From NCBI RefSeq assembly GCF_937958065.1, contig NZ_CALFXI010000052.1, positions 1 through 64,000 of the forward strand: a DNA stretch of 64,000 nt. The letters run 5' to 3'. The translations under genes were made by a program, and so were the position numbers. The stretch comes from an uncultured Steroidobacter sp. (GTDB lineage Bacteria > Pseudomonadota > Gammaproteobacteria > Steroidobacterales > Steroidobacteraceae). This document shows, piece by piece, positions 11,297-21,621 of the stretch (its first letter is position 1; each line of letters opens with the position of its first letter). The notes beneath the pieces were generated by a model, which was not told where the DNA came from, made no database searches, and worked only from the letters and a program-made list of their open reading frames with translations.

Positions 11297-11330
11297 CATT
11301 TTGTCCCACCCGGTCAACTGAGACAAAATG
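11297..11330. repeat. Inverted repeat between the aminopeptidase gene and cca
   Basis: CATTTTGTC (11297-11305) and GACAAAATG (11322-11330) form a perfect 9-bp inverted repeat with a 16-nt spacer, in the short divergent gap. It could be an operator for either gene. There is no T-run to make it a terminator. Confidence 0.4.
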
Positions 11331-11356
11331 CCGGCATCGAAGTGTCCCTGGACAGC

Positions 11357-12631
11357 ATGAAAATTTATCTAGTCGGCGGCGCGGTGCGTGATGAGCTGCT
11401 GGGCCTGGGCGCGGGCGAACGCGACTGGGTCGTGGTGGGTGCCCGCCCGGAGGAATTGCTCGCGCAGGGTTTCAAACCCGTGGGCAAGGACTTCCCGGTG
11501 TTCCTGCACCCGAAGAGTGGCGATGAATACGCACTGGCACGCACCGAACGCAAAACGGGGCCGGGCTATCGCGGCTTCGACACCATGTTCTCGCCCGACG
11601 TGACACTGGAGCAGGATCTGGAGCGCCGGGACCTGACCATCAACGCCATCGCACGCGACGAGGCGACCGGCGAGCTCATCGATCCGTTCCAGGGTCAACG
11701 CGATCTGCAAGAGCGCTGGCTGCGCCACGTGTCGCCAGCGTTCATCGAAGATCCAGTGCGTGTGCTGCGGCTCGCGCGCTTCGCTGCCCGGTTTGCACCG
11801 CTGGGCTTTCGAGTGGCGCCTGAAACGATGGCACTGGTCAGAGAGATCGTCGCCCGCGGCGAGCTCGATGCGCTGGTCCCTGAGCGGGTCTGGCAGGAAA
11901 CTCAGCGCGCGCTCGAAATGCCCGCGCCGCGGCAGTTCTTCGAAGTGTTACGCGAAGGCAACGCGCTGCAAGTGATCTTCCCGGAAATCCAGGCGCTCTT
12001 TGGCGTCCCGCAGCCCGAACAATGGCACCCGGAGATCGACACGGGCGTCCACACCATGATGGTGCTCGATCAAGCCACCCGGCTGAGCGCCGACCCGGTA
12101 GTGCGATTCGCCGCGCTGACGCACGATCTGGGCAAAGCGACTACGCCGACCCACGAGCTGCCGAGACACATCGCGCACGAGGAACGAGGCGTCGGCATCG
12201 TCCAGGGGCTGTGCGACAGGCTGCGCATCCCCAATGCCTATCGCGAGCTGGGCGTGCTGGTGTCTCGCTATCACCTGCACATGCACAAGATCATGGAGCT
12301 GCGCCCGAAGACCCTGCTGGAGCTGCTGGAAGGTCTCGACGCGTTCCGACGGCCGGCACGCTTCGATCAATTTCTGCTCGCGTGCGAAGCGGATGCTCGC
12401 GGTCGCAAGGGACTCGAGCAGCGCGATTACCCGCAGCCCGAATATCTGCGCCGCGCGCGCGAGGTGGCTGTCGGCGTGACATTGAGCGCGGAAGAACGAA
12501 GCGGACTGCAGGGCTTCGAGATCGCCAAACGGCTGCACGACAAGCGCGTGCGCGCGTTGAAAGAGCTCAAGGCTCAGTACGCGGCCGATCGCGAAAACAT
12601 CAAAGCGACGCCGCCAGATCCCGAACGCTGA
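11357..12631 (+). CDS. cca: Multifunctional CCA-adding tRNA nucleotidyltransferase
   Basis: It builds or repairs the 3' CCA of tRNAs. The 424-residue protein begins MKIYLVGGAVRDELLG, nearly identical to E. coli Cca, with the nucleotidyltransferase acidic pair in ERDWVVV and the template region RRDLTINAIA. The C-terminal HD phosphohydrolase domain (ALTHDLGKATTP, about residues 255-270) marks the multifunctional gammaproteobacterial type. The ATG at 11357 matches the family start; a GTG 15 bases earlier is less likely. Its last 32 bases overlap the convergent methyltransferase gene. Confidence 0.94.
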   Translation: MKIYLVGGAVRDELLGLGAGERDWVVVGARPEELLAQGFKPVGKDFPVFLHPKSGDEYALARTERKTGPGYRGFDTMFSPDVTLEQDLERRDLTINAIARDEATGELIDPFQGQRDLQERWLRHVSPAFIEDPVRVLRLARFAARFAPLGFRVAPETMALVREIVARGELDALVPERVWQETQRALEMPAPRQFFEVLREGNALQVIFPEIQALFGVPQPEQWHPEIDTGVHTMMVLDQATRLSADPVVRFAALTHDLGKATTPTHELPRHIAHEERGVGIVQGLCDRLRIPNAYRELGVLVSRYHLHMHKIMELRPKTLLELLEGLDAFRRPARFDQFLLACEADARGRKGLEQRDYPQPEYLRRAREVAVGVTLSAEERSGLQGFEIAKRLHDKRVRALKELKAQYAADRENIKATPPDPER

Positions 12632-13778
12632 AGCCGCGCAGCGGCAGGTCCAACCCTTTGGTGAGCCCGATGACTTTGAACCGCTCGCCCATCTCGCCGG
12701 GCAGCGTCAATAGCATGGCCTGACGCGCCATCTGCAATCGCGACGCCAGCTCGTCATCGTCCTTCGGCGCGAGGAACTGCTCGATGCCGGTGCCGATGAG
12801 AAAGTGCGCCTGAGTCGTATACCCCCCGACGGTCATGCCCGCCGCAACCGCGGCTTCGGCGACCGCGGTGAAATCGACCCACGCACCGATATCCTGCACA
12901 CCGACATTGATCAGCGGATCGTCATGGAAGCGATGCCTGAAGTGACAAAGCATCGTGCCGGCGCTGCGGCTTGCGGCGTAGTACTGCGCCCGCGGCAATC
13001 CGTAGTCGATGAAAAACGCCGCGCCTTCTTTCATTGCCGCGGCGATGCCCGCGATCCACGGCTGCAACCGAAGGTTGATCTCCGATGTGTAGCCATCGGC
13101 GAAGGGTTCGCCGAGATTGAATTCGATCTCGCGCACCGTCGTTTCCAGCGCCGCGTCCGCGTGCACCTCGGACCAGTCGAGCCGGCCGAGCTGCCAGGTG
13201 ACTCCCAACTGATTTACTTGCAGGCCGCGGATCCGAAACCGCTGGATCGGCAGCGCGTCGAGCACTTCGTTTGCGAGCAGGACGCCGCGGAAATCATCGG
13301 GCAGCCGATCCAGCCATTCGATGCGATCCATCAGGTGTGGCAGCCGACGCTGCAGCAACGCGCGCTGACGTTCGCGCAGATCGGCGCTGACTTCGAGAAT
13401 CAGATATCGCGCCGGTGTTTTCTGCTGTCGGTCGAGCTCGCTCAACACATCGGCAGCCATCACGCCGGAGCCCGCCCCCAGTTCCAGAATGTGACCGCCG
13501 CTGACCGCGTCGAGGACCTGGATGCATTGGTTGGCGAGACAGCGGCTGAACAATGGAGAAATTTCCGGCGCGGTAACGAAGTCGCCTTCGCTGCCCAGCT
13601 TGGTCGAGCCGGCGCTGTAGTAACCGAGGCCCGGCTCGTACAGCGCCATTTCCATGAAGCGCTCGAAGCTGATCCAGCCGCCGGCGGCCTCGACAGCAGC
13701 GCGAATGCGCTGGACCAGTTGTTCGCTGTGCGCCGCTTCTTCCGGCGACAGCGCCGGCAATGGCAAAGATACGTTCAA
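12600..13778 (-). CDS. SAM-dependent methyltransferase of the MidA/NDUFAF7 family
   Basis: The 392-residue protein has the family opening FMEMALYEPGLGYY (about 42-55), the GDFVTAPEISPLF block and the SAM-binding loop ILELGAGSG near residue 97. The eukaryotic relative NDUFAF7 methylates an arginine of complex I; the bacterial role is not established. It overlaps cca tail to tail and its start region faces the pteridine reductase gene. The ATG gives a short N-terminus before the first helix, as in relatives. Confidence 0.85.
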   Translation of the reverse strand: MNVSLPLPALSPEEAAHSEQLVQRIRAAVEAAGGWISFERFMEMALYEPGLGYYSAGSTKLGSEGDFVTAPEISPLFSRCLANQCIQVLDAVSGGHILELGAGSGVMAADVLSELDRQQKTPARYLILEVSADLRERQRALLQRRLPHLMDRIEWLDRLPDDFRGVLLANEVLDALPIQRFRIRGLQVNQLGVTWQLGRLDWSEVHADAALETTVREIEFNLGEPFADGYTSEINLRLQPWIAGIAAAMKEGAAFFIDYGLPRAQYYAASRSAGTMLCHFRHRFHDDPLINVGVQDIGAWVDFTAVAEAAVAAGMTVGGYTTQAHFLIGTGIEQFLAPKDDDELASRLQMARQAMLLTLPGEMGERFKVIGLTKGLDLPLRGFSVRDLAASL

Positions 13779-13840
13779 GCAACCCGCCCCGACGAGTCAG
13801 CCGGACTTGCAGCAATCATCCTTTCGTTCACCATATCTGC

Positions 13841-14593
13841 ATGGACACTTCCAACGCACTCGCCCGACGTTCGGTGCTGATCACCGGCGCGGCCCGCCGC
13901 ATCGGTGCAGCACTGGCCCGAGGCTTTCATGCCGAGGGCGCCAACGTCTGCATTCATTTTCACCGTTCGGCGGCCGAAGCGGAACAGCTGCGTGACGAGC
14001 TCAATGCCGCTCGCGCCGACTCGGCCATCTGCGCCGCCGCCGATCTGCTCGATACCGAAGCGCTGCCGGCGCTGGTGGAACGCACCGTCCGTGCCTTCGG
14101 TCGGCTCGACGTACTGATCAACAACGCGTCGACCTTTTATCCCACTCCGCTCGGCACTGTCACCGCCAGGCAATGGGACGACCTGATGGGCACCAATCTG
14201 CGTGCGCCGCTGTTCCTGTCGCAAGCGGCCGCGCCCGCGCTCAAGGACGCGCGTGGCCTGGTCATCAACATGATCGACATCCATGCCCAGCGCCCGTTGC
14301 CGCAGCATCCGGTCTATTCCAGCGCCAAAGCGGGACTGGTGATGCTGACTCGATCGCTGGCCCGCGAACTGGGGCCGGAGGTCCGGGTCAATGGCATCGC
14401 ACCGGGGCCCATTCTGTGGCCCGAAGGCGGCATGGACGAGGCCGTGAAGCAGGAAATCATCGACAAGACTTTGCTCAAGCGCAGTGGCTCGCCGCCCGAC
14501 ATCGTGCGCGCGGCGCTGTTCTTCGCGAAAGATGCGTCGTTCGTCACCGGCCAGATTCTGGCGATCGATGGCGGTCGGAGTGTGGGCTGGTAG
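13841..14593 (+). CDS. folM: Pteridine reductase / FolM-like short-chain dehydrogenase
   Basis: An NAD(P)H-dependent reductase of pterins (dihydromonapterin or dihydrofolate). The 250-residue SDR has the TGAARRIG nucleotide loop, NNAS near residue 90 and the catalytic YSSAK. The arginine in TGxxxRIG is typical of pteridine reductases. The ATG at 13841 gives the usual short N-terminus; an earlier ATG at 13760 would overlap the upstream divergent gene. It faces folK and overlaps it by 50 bases, and this pairing with folate genes supports the pterin assignment. Confidence 0.82.
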   Translation: MDTSNALARRSVLITGAARRIGAALARGFHAEGANVCIHFHRSAAEAEQLRDELNAARADSAICAAADLLDTEALPALVERTVRAFGRLDVLINNASTFYPTPLGTVTARQWDDLMGTNLRAPLFLSQAAAPALKDARGLVINMIDIHAQRPLPQHPVYSSAKAGLVMLTRSLARELGPEVRVNGIAPGPILWPEGGMDEAVKQEIIDKTLLKRSGSPPDIVRAALFFAKDASFVTGQILAIDGGRSVGW

Positions 14594-15083
14594 GCGCGCC
14601 GCCGAGCAGCACTTCGACCATCTCATGCTCGCCGCCCGCAAAACCCTCCCATAGCTCGCGCATGGTTTTGTCGAGCGTCGGATGACGCACGTCGGGCGCG
14701 ATGTCGGCCATCGGCTTGAGCATGTAGGGGCGCTTCACCAGATCGGGCCGCGGAATCACCAGGCCGGGCTCGTTGCTCACCAGGTCGCCGAACAAAAGAA
14801 TGTCGAGATCCATGGTGCGCGGCGCCCACTTCGGCGCGTCCGGCGGACGATCGCAGGCGGCTTCGATCTTCTGCAATTGCTGGCGCACTTCGGCTACGGA
14901 ATCTTCAGTGCTGAAGCCGACGACCAGGTTGATGAAGTCCGCGCCCTCGAACCCCACCGCTTTGTTTCGATACGCCGGCGACAATGTGAGCGGACCGTAC
15001 GCCGCCGCCAACGCGCGCAACGCCACGGACAGATAGCGTTCGGGCTCAACGTTGCTGCCAGCCGCGACGTAAACGGCAGTCAT
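14544..15083 (-). CDS. folK: 6-hydroxymethyl-7,8-dihydropterin pyrophosphokinase
   Basis: It transfers pyrophosphate from ATP to hydroxymethyl-dihydropterin in folate synthesis. The 179-residue protein has the opening YVAAGSN, the FINLVV motif, and the active-site segment PRTMDLDILLFG with the two magnesium-binding Asp residues (about 99 and 101), then the HPR-like IPRPDLVKRPYML. It follows folB with a 4-base overlap (ATGA). It overlaps folM tail to tail. Confidence 0.93.
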   Translation of the reverse strand: MTAVYVAAGSNVEPERYLSVALRALAAAYGPLTLSPAYRNKAVGFEGADFINLVVGFSTEDSVAEVRQQLQKIEAACDRPPDAPKWAPRTMDLDILLFGDLVSNEPGLVIPRPDLVKRPYMLKPMADIAPDVRHPTLDKTMRELWEGFAGGEHEMVEVLLGGAPTSPHSDRHRSPESGR

Positions 15084-15472
15084 GGCTGTGTCTGCTGCGT
15101 TACCGTCAGGCCGGGGTAATCCTCGGAGCGCCGCTCGATCTCGATGCCCACGTCACGGGCCCCTCGAATAGCGCCACGCTTGTTGAGCCGCACCTTCACC
15201 CACGACACCCCGAACTCCGTAACGATCACTCTCGCGATCGCCTCGGTCAGCGTCTCGACCAGCTGATACTGAGAGTCGCCGACGAACGCGAGCAAACGCT
15301 TGGCGACCCGCTTGTAGTCGATCGTGTCATCGATGTGGTCGGTGGCCGCGGCCTTGCGAATGTCAGCGGCCATTTCGACGTCGATGATGACGGTCTGCTT
15401 GACCCGCCGTTCCCAGTCCCAAATGCCGACGATGCATTCGACACTGAGCTGGGAGAGAAAAATCTTATCCAT
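15080..15472 (-). CDS. folB: Dihydroneopterin aldolase
   Basis: It makes 6-hydroxymethyl-dihydropterin from dihydroneopterin, the step before FolK. The 130-residue protein starts MDKIFLSQLSVECIVGIWDWER, with the conserved Glu after the VECIVGI strand and a later KVRLNKRGAI strand, as in the DHNA family. The ATG at 15472 fits the family start; a frame 15 bases longer is less likely. It lies between tsaD and folK, all minus, forming a tsaD-folB-folK operon. Confidence 0.88.
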   Translation of the reverse strand: MDKIFLSQLSVECIVGIWDWERRVKQTVIIDVEMAADIRKAAATDHIDDTIDYKRVAKRLLAFVGDSQYQLVETLTEAIARVIVTEFGVSWVKVRLNKRGAIRGARDVGIEIERRSEDYPGLTVTQQTQP

Positions 15473-15510
15473 GGATTCGGAATGCAACTCAATGCAACTC
15501 TAGGGATGGC

Positions 15511-16533
15511 TCAAACGGCAGCGGGCGCTTGCAGCGTATTCAGCGGCCAGCGCGCGGTCGCGCGGATCTTCAAATCGTCGTGCTCGCCGGCCGCGAGGCG
15601 ACGGTAGCCAGCGTACGCGATCATCGCCGCATTGTCGGTGCAAAACTCCGGCCGCGGATACAGCACTCGCAAGCCGCGCTTCTGACCCAACGCCTGCAAC
15701 TCGGCACGCAAGCGCCGATTTGCGCCCACGCCGCCGGCGACGACCAACGTCCTCAATCCTGTCTGTTTCGCAGCACGCGCGCATTTGGCGACGAGGGTCT
15801 CGACGACGGCCTGCTGAAACTCATGAGCGACGTCGGCGCGCATCTGGTCATCGAGCTCACGGCCTCGAATCGCGACCACCACCGCCGTCTTCAGACCGCT
15901 GAAGCTGAAATCCAGGCCCGGGCGGTCGAGCATGGGGCGCGGAAAATCGAAGCCGCCCGGCTTGCCGGTGTCCGCCAGCCTGGCCAGCGCCGGACCGCCT
16001 GGATAGGGCAAGCCCAGCATCTTCGCGGTCTTGTCGAAGGCCTCGCCCGCGGCGTCGTCGAGGGACGAGCCGATGATCTGGTAATCCCCCAGCCCGCGCA
16101 CTTCAGCCAGCAGGGTATGGCCGCCGGACACCAGCAGCGCCAGGAACGGAAACTCAGGTGCGGCGGTTTCGAGCATTGGCGCGAGCAAGTGCCCTTCCAG
16201 ATGATGAACCCCGACCGCCGGCTTGCCCCAGGCGAACGCCAGGCTGCGGGCCACCGACGCCCCGACCAGCAATGCGCCGACCAGGCCGGGCCCGGCCGTG
16301 TAAGCAACGCCATCCAGCTGATCGGCTTCGATTTTTGCATCCGCGAGTGCCTGCTGCACCAACGGCAGCAGCTTCTTCACATGGTCCCGCGAGGCCAGCT
16401 CGGGGACGACGCCGCCGTACACCGCGTGCAGTTGCACCTGGCTGTACAAGGCATGGGACAGCAGGCCGCGCTCGCCGTCGTACACGGCGGCGCCGGTCTC
16501 GTCGCAGGAGGTTTCGATGCCGAGAACTTTCAC
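15511..16533 (-). CDS. tsaD: tRNA N6-threonylcarbamoyladenosine transferase TsaD
   Basis: It transfers threonylcarbamoyl to A37 of ANN-decoding tRNAs, acting with TsaB and TsaE. Taking GTG at 16533 gives a 340-residue protein starting VKVLGIETSCDETG, the exact family start (E. coli TsaD is 337). An upstream TTG at 16569 would add 12 unsupported residues. The metal-binding HxxxH is in VHHLEGHLLAP, and VAGGVGANRRLR carries the nucleotide-binding loop. First gene of the tsaD-folB-folK operon and divergent from rpsU, the classic arrangement. Confidence 0.94.
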   Translation of the reverse strand: MKVLGIETSCDETGAAVYDGERGLLSHALYSQVQLHAVYGGVVPELASRDHVKKLLPLVQQALADAKIEADQLDGVAYTAGPGLVGALLVGASVARSLAFAWGKPAVGVHHLEGHLLAPMLETAAPEFPFLALLVSGGHTLLAEVRGLGDYQIIGSSLDDAAGEAFDKTAKMLGLPYPGGPALARLADTGKPGGFDFPRPMLDRPGLDFSFSGLKTAVVVAIRGRELDDQMRADVAHEFQQAVVETLVAKCARAAKQTGLRTLVVAGGVGANRRLRAELQALGQKRGLRVLYPRPEFCTDNAAMIAYAGYRRLAAGEHDDLKIRATARWPLNTLQAPAAV

Positions 16534-16676
16534 TGGAGCGGCAGGACTGTTGTGTAGGAAAGGGCCCAAAAGCCAATTTTTGGGGCGCGAAGCTTAACCC
16601 CAATGGCAGCCAAGGGCCTCGTAAAGGGCCGTCGAGCCACAGGCTGCCGCCGCTTTCGACCGGAAAAGCAGCGATT

Positions 16677-16707
16677 TTTTGCTTTTCCTCGCGCACGCCA
16701 TTAGACT
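16677..16707 (+). promoter_or_regulatory. Possible promoter of the rpsU operon
   Basis: TTGCTT (16679-16684) and TAGACT (16702-16707) are spaced by 17 bases in the 295-base tsaD-rpsU gap, about 120 bases before rpsU. Each hexamer matches the sigma-70 consensus only partly. The rest of the gap shows a short CCAAAA/TTTTGG inverted pair near 16566-16582 and nothing else. Confidence 0.35.
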
Positions 16708-16828
16708 GCCCCGCTCTCAACCGTCCCCGTCCCGTTTCGTCCTCGACCCGACGCCAGTCTTCGGCGCTCGTTCGTCGGCTCGAATCGACCGAAACGGGGC
16801 CGGCCGTGTCACACATTCCGAGGTAGTA

Positions 16829-17056
16829 ATGCCGAGCGTTCGCGTCCGAGAAAACGAGTACTTCGATGCCGCCTTGCGGCGCTTCAAGCGCGCCTGCGAA
16901 AAGGCCGGGGTCCTGACGGAGCTGCGCCGCCGGGAATTCTACGAGAAGCCGACTCAGGAACGTAAACGCAAGAAGGCCGCCGCCGTGAAGCGCCACATGA
17001 AGCGCGTCACCCGCGACGGCAGCAGCCGCGGCCCCGCCCGCGCCCGCGCGTACTGA
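16829..17056 (+). CDS. rpsU: Ribosomal protein bS21
   Basis: A 75-residue basic protein of the small ribosomal subunit, needed for mRNA binding at initiation. The sequence MPSVRVRENEYFDAALRRFK is a clear bS21 start and the C-terminal half is Lys/Arg-rich. GAGGT lies 5 bases before the ATG. It opens the macromolecular synthesis operon. The last residues (GPARARAY) are longer than in E. coli. Confidence 0.95.
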   Translation: MPSVRVRENEYFDAALRRFKRACEKAGVLTELRRREFYEKPTQERKRKKAAAVKRHMKRVTRDGSSRGPARARAY

Positions 17057-17069
17057 TAGATCTTCTGCC

Positions 17070-17094
17070 GGGACGGAGCCCCTCGCTCCGTCCC
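17070..17094 (+). terminator. Hairpin between rpsU and yqeY (likely attenuator)
   Basis: GGGACGGAGC pairs with GCTCCGTCCC over a 5-nt loop, a 10-bp perfect stem without a following T-run. E. coli has a terminator at the matching place between rpsU and dnaG that lowers dnaG expression, so a similar partial-termination or RNA-processing role is inferred. Confidence 0.55.
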
Positions 17095-17131
17095 CGTCGA
17101 TTCCGACCCTTTCCCGCCGAATACAGCCCCC

Positions 17132-17581
17132 ATGTCATCACTCAAGGACCGCATCACCGAAGACATGAAGGCCGCGATGAAGGCCAAGGACAGCGAGCGC
17201 CTGGGCACCATTCGCATGATCACTTCGGCGATCAAGCAGCGCGAAGTGGACGAGCGCATCCAGCTCGACGACGCCCAGGTGCTGGCGGTGGTCGAGAAGA
17301 TGATCAAGATGCGCAAGGAATCCATCGCCCAGTTCCAAAGCGGCGGGCGCGACGACCTGGTCGCCAAGGAGCAGAAGGAAATCGACCTGCTGCAGACCTA
17401 TATGCCCGAAGCGCTCAGCGAGGCCGAGGTCGATGCCCTGATCGCCGCCGCGATTGCGGAATCCGGCGCCACTTCCATCAAGGAAATGGGCAAGGCCATG
17501 GCGCTGCTGAAGCAGAAGGCGCAGGGCCGCACCGACATGGCGAGCGCCAGCGCCAAACTGAAGGCCAAGCTCGGCGGCTGA
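17132..17581 (+). CDS. yqeY: GatB/YqeY domain protein
   Basis: A 149-residue, mostly helical protein related to the C-terminal tRNA-binding domain of the amidotransferase subunit GatB. The opening SLKDRITEDMKAAMKAKD and the later EAEVDALIAAAI and KEMGKAMALLK helices are family hallmarks. Its exact role is unknown, though a link to tRNA or translation is assumed. It sits between rpsU and dnaG, which is common outside the enterics. Confidence 0.9.
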   Translation: MSSLKDRITEDMKAAMKAKDSERLGTIRMITSAIKQREVDERIQLDDAQVLAVVEKMIKMRKESIAQFQSGGRDDLVAKEQKEIDLLQTYMPEALSEAEVDALIAAAIAESGATSIKEMGKAMALLKQKAQGRTDMASASAKLKAKLGG

Positions 17582-17630
17582 TCCGGTCGGGGTCTATGCC
17601 GGCCCGGTTGCCGCGCATACTCTTGCATCC

Positions 17631-19391
17631 GTGTCCGGCCTCATCCCCAAACATTTCATCGAGGAGCTCATCTCCCGGGTCGACCTGGTCGAGCTGATCG
17701 GCAGCCGCGTGCCGCTCAAGAAGCACGGCAAGGAGTACAAGGCCTGTTGTCCGTTCCACGGCGAGAAAACGCCGTCGTTCACGGTGGTGCCGGACAAGAA
17801 CTTCTATCACTGCTTCGGTTGCGGCGAGCACGGCAACGCGCTCGGCTTCCTGATGAAGCACGACAATCTCGGCTTCATCGACGCGGTCGAGGAGCTGGCG
17901 GATCGGGTCGGCGTCGAGGTGCCGCGCGAGCAAACTCCGGGCCAACGGCCGCCGCCCTCGGATGCTCTGTTCGCAACCCTGGAAAAAGCCGCGAGTTTTT
18001 ATCGCAGCGAACTGATGAACAGCGCCCGCGGCAAGGACTACTTCAAGTCGCGCGGCATCACGGGCGAAACCGCGAATATTTTCGCACTGGGTTACGCCCC
18101 GGATGCCTGGGATTCGGTACTCAGGTTATTGGGCGGCAGCGACGCCGAGCGTGCGCGACTGCTGCAGGTCGGGCTGATCATCGAGCGGGATAACCGGTCT
18201 GGTCATTACGACCGGTTTCGCGATCGGGTGATGTTCCCGATCCGTGATGCGCGCGGGCGCACCATAGGTTTCGGCGGGCGGGTGCTCGACAAGGGCGAGC
18301 CGAAGTACATGAACTCGCCGGAAACGGAACTGTTTCACAAAGGCCGGGAGCTTTATGGCTTATATGAAGCTCGCCAGGCCAGCCGGACCCTGACCCGGCT
18401 GCTGATCGTTGAAGGTTACATGGACGTGGTGCGGCTCCATCAGGCCGGCATCACTTATGCAGTGGCGACACTGGGGACGGCAACCACGCCGGAGCATCTG
18501 GCACGCGTGTTCCGCATCTGTAACGAAGTGACGTTCTGTTTCGACGGCGACCGCGCCGGCCGGGCGGCTGCGTGGAAGGCGCTGGAGAACTCGCTGAGCC
18601 AGGTGCGCGAGGGGCGCCAGATCCGGTTCCTGTTCCTGCCCGAAGGGCACGATCCGGACACGCTGGTTGGCGAGGAAGGTCGGGCAGCGTTCGAGTCACG
18701 TATCCAACAGGCGATGCCGTTGTCTGAATACTTCATCAATCACCTGAGCGCGCAGGTCGATATCCGCAGCATCGATGGACGGGCGCGGCTGGGCGAAATG
18801 GCACGACCATTGCTTGAGCGCATCCCCGCCGGCATTTTCCGTGAATTGCTGGCCGATGAAGTAGCCAAGACCGTCGGCCTGAAACGCGAGCGTTTGTCGT
18901 CTATGTTGGGTGAGGGCGCACAAGCGCCGCCGGCGCCCGAGCCGACGCGCCGGCTGGTGAGGCCCCAGGTTCAGACCGGCCGGCGCAATCTGGTGCGGCA
19001 GGCGATTCATCTGCTGGTGCACTACCCGGAAATTGCCGACAAAGTCGTGCTAAATCCGGCGCTGGCGACGCTCGAACGGCCGGGAATCCCGCTGCTGATC
19101 GAGCTGATCGAGGAACTCGCCCGGCGCCCGTGCGCTAACACTGGTGCGCTGCTTGAACGCTGGCGGGACCGCCCCGATGTTGAGCACCTGGCGAAATTGG
19201 CCGCTCAGGAATGTCTGGTCAATGCCGCCGGCGCCGCCATGGAGCTGGCCGGTGCGGTCCAGCAGCTTGGCGATGAGGCAGCCCGGCTCCGGACCGACCT
19301 TCTGTTGAACAAGGTCGGTCTGACGGAGGCGGAAAAGGCTGAATTGCAGGGGCTGCTGGGCCGAAAAGTCCCGGTCGATCCTGGTGCGTGA
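17631..19391 (+). CDS. dnaG: DNA primase
   Basis: It makes RNA primers for replication with the DnaB helicase. The 586-residue protein has the N-terminal zinc finger C40-x2-H43 ... C61-x2-C64, the same residue numbers as in E. coli. The catalytic TOPRIM core follows with Glu in IVEGYMD and the DGDRAGR motif, and the C-terminal part is the DnaB-binding domain. The start is GTG at 17631 (encoding MSGLIPKHFIEEL), a rare start codon that probably limits expression. The stop overlaps the long reading frame of rpoD. Confidence 0.95.
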   Translation: MSGLIPKHFIEELISRVDLVELIGSRVPLKKHGKEYKACCPFHGEKTPSFTVVPDKNFYHCFGCGEHGNALGFLMKHDNLGFIDAVEELADRVGVEVPREQTPGQRPPPSDALFATLEKAASFYRSELMNSARGKDYFKSRGITGETANIFALGYAPDAWDSVLRLLGGSDAERARLLQVGLIIERDNRSGHYDRFRDRVMFPIRDARGRTIGFGGRVLDKGEPKYMNSPETELFHKGRELYGLYEARQASRTLTRLLIVEGYMDVVRLHQAGITYAVATLGTATTPEHLARVFRICNEVTFCFDGDRAGRAAAWKALENSLSQVREGRQIRFLFLPEGHDPDTLVGEEGRAAFESRIQQAMPLSEYFINHLSAQVDIRSIDGRARLGEMARPLLERIPAGIFRELLADEVAKTVGLKRERLSSMLGEGAQAPPAPEPTRRLVRPQVQTGRRNLVRQAIHLLVHYPEIADKVVLNPALATLERPGIPLLIELIEELARRPCANTGALLERWRDRPDVEHLAKLAAQECLVNAAGAAMELAGAVQQLGDEAARLRTDLLLNKVGLTEAEKAELQGLLGRKVPVDPGA

Positions 19392-19479
19392 ACGCGAACC
19401 TAGCGCCCGGAAAACGATCAAAGTACACTGCGCGGTCTTTTTTAGCCCGCCCACCCCGACAGCACGTGAGGGCCACCAC

Positions 19480-21369
<1,890 letters not shown>

Positions 21370-21392
21370 GGCTCGAGCGATTCGAGGCGATC

Positions 21393-21422
21393 ACAAAGCC
21401 CCCGCCAGGGGGCTTTGTCTTT
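21393..21422 (+). terminator. Terminator of the rpsU-yqeY-dnaG-rpoD operon
   Basis: ACAAAGCCCCC pairs with GGGGGCTTTGT around a 4-nt loop, 23 bases after the rpoD stop, followed by CTTTC. The short T-run is weak but the stem is strong. Confidence 0.85.
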
Positions 21423-21528
21423 CTGGCAGCCTTGAAAACAGCGCCGCGGTACGCATGTTCTACAACGGGAACCGACCTCCCCATCCTGGCGTTTTTTCGA
21501 CAGTGAGGAGTTTCGTTCGGAGCGACAA

Positions 21529-21603
21529 ATGAGCCTGTTGTTCTATCTGGCGCTGTTCATCGCGATGTGCGTGTTCGGTTGGTCCGTGCGCGGCGCAGGC
21601 TGA
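21529..21603 (+). CDS. Possible 24-residue membrane miniprotein
   Basis: An ATG at 21529 opens a frame reading MSLLFYLALFIAMCVFGWSV plus four residues, one predicted membrane helix with a single Cys. GGAG lies 7 bases before the ATG. It follows the rpoD terminator and precedes a convergent gene. No family is recognised. Its hydrophobic composition with a ribosome site suggests a real small protein, but chance cannot be excluded. Confidence 0.4.
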   Translation: MSLLFYLALFIAMCVFGWSVRGAG

Positions 21604-21621
21604 ACCGGCACATCCATCCAT

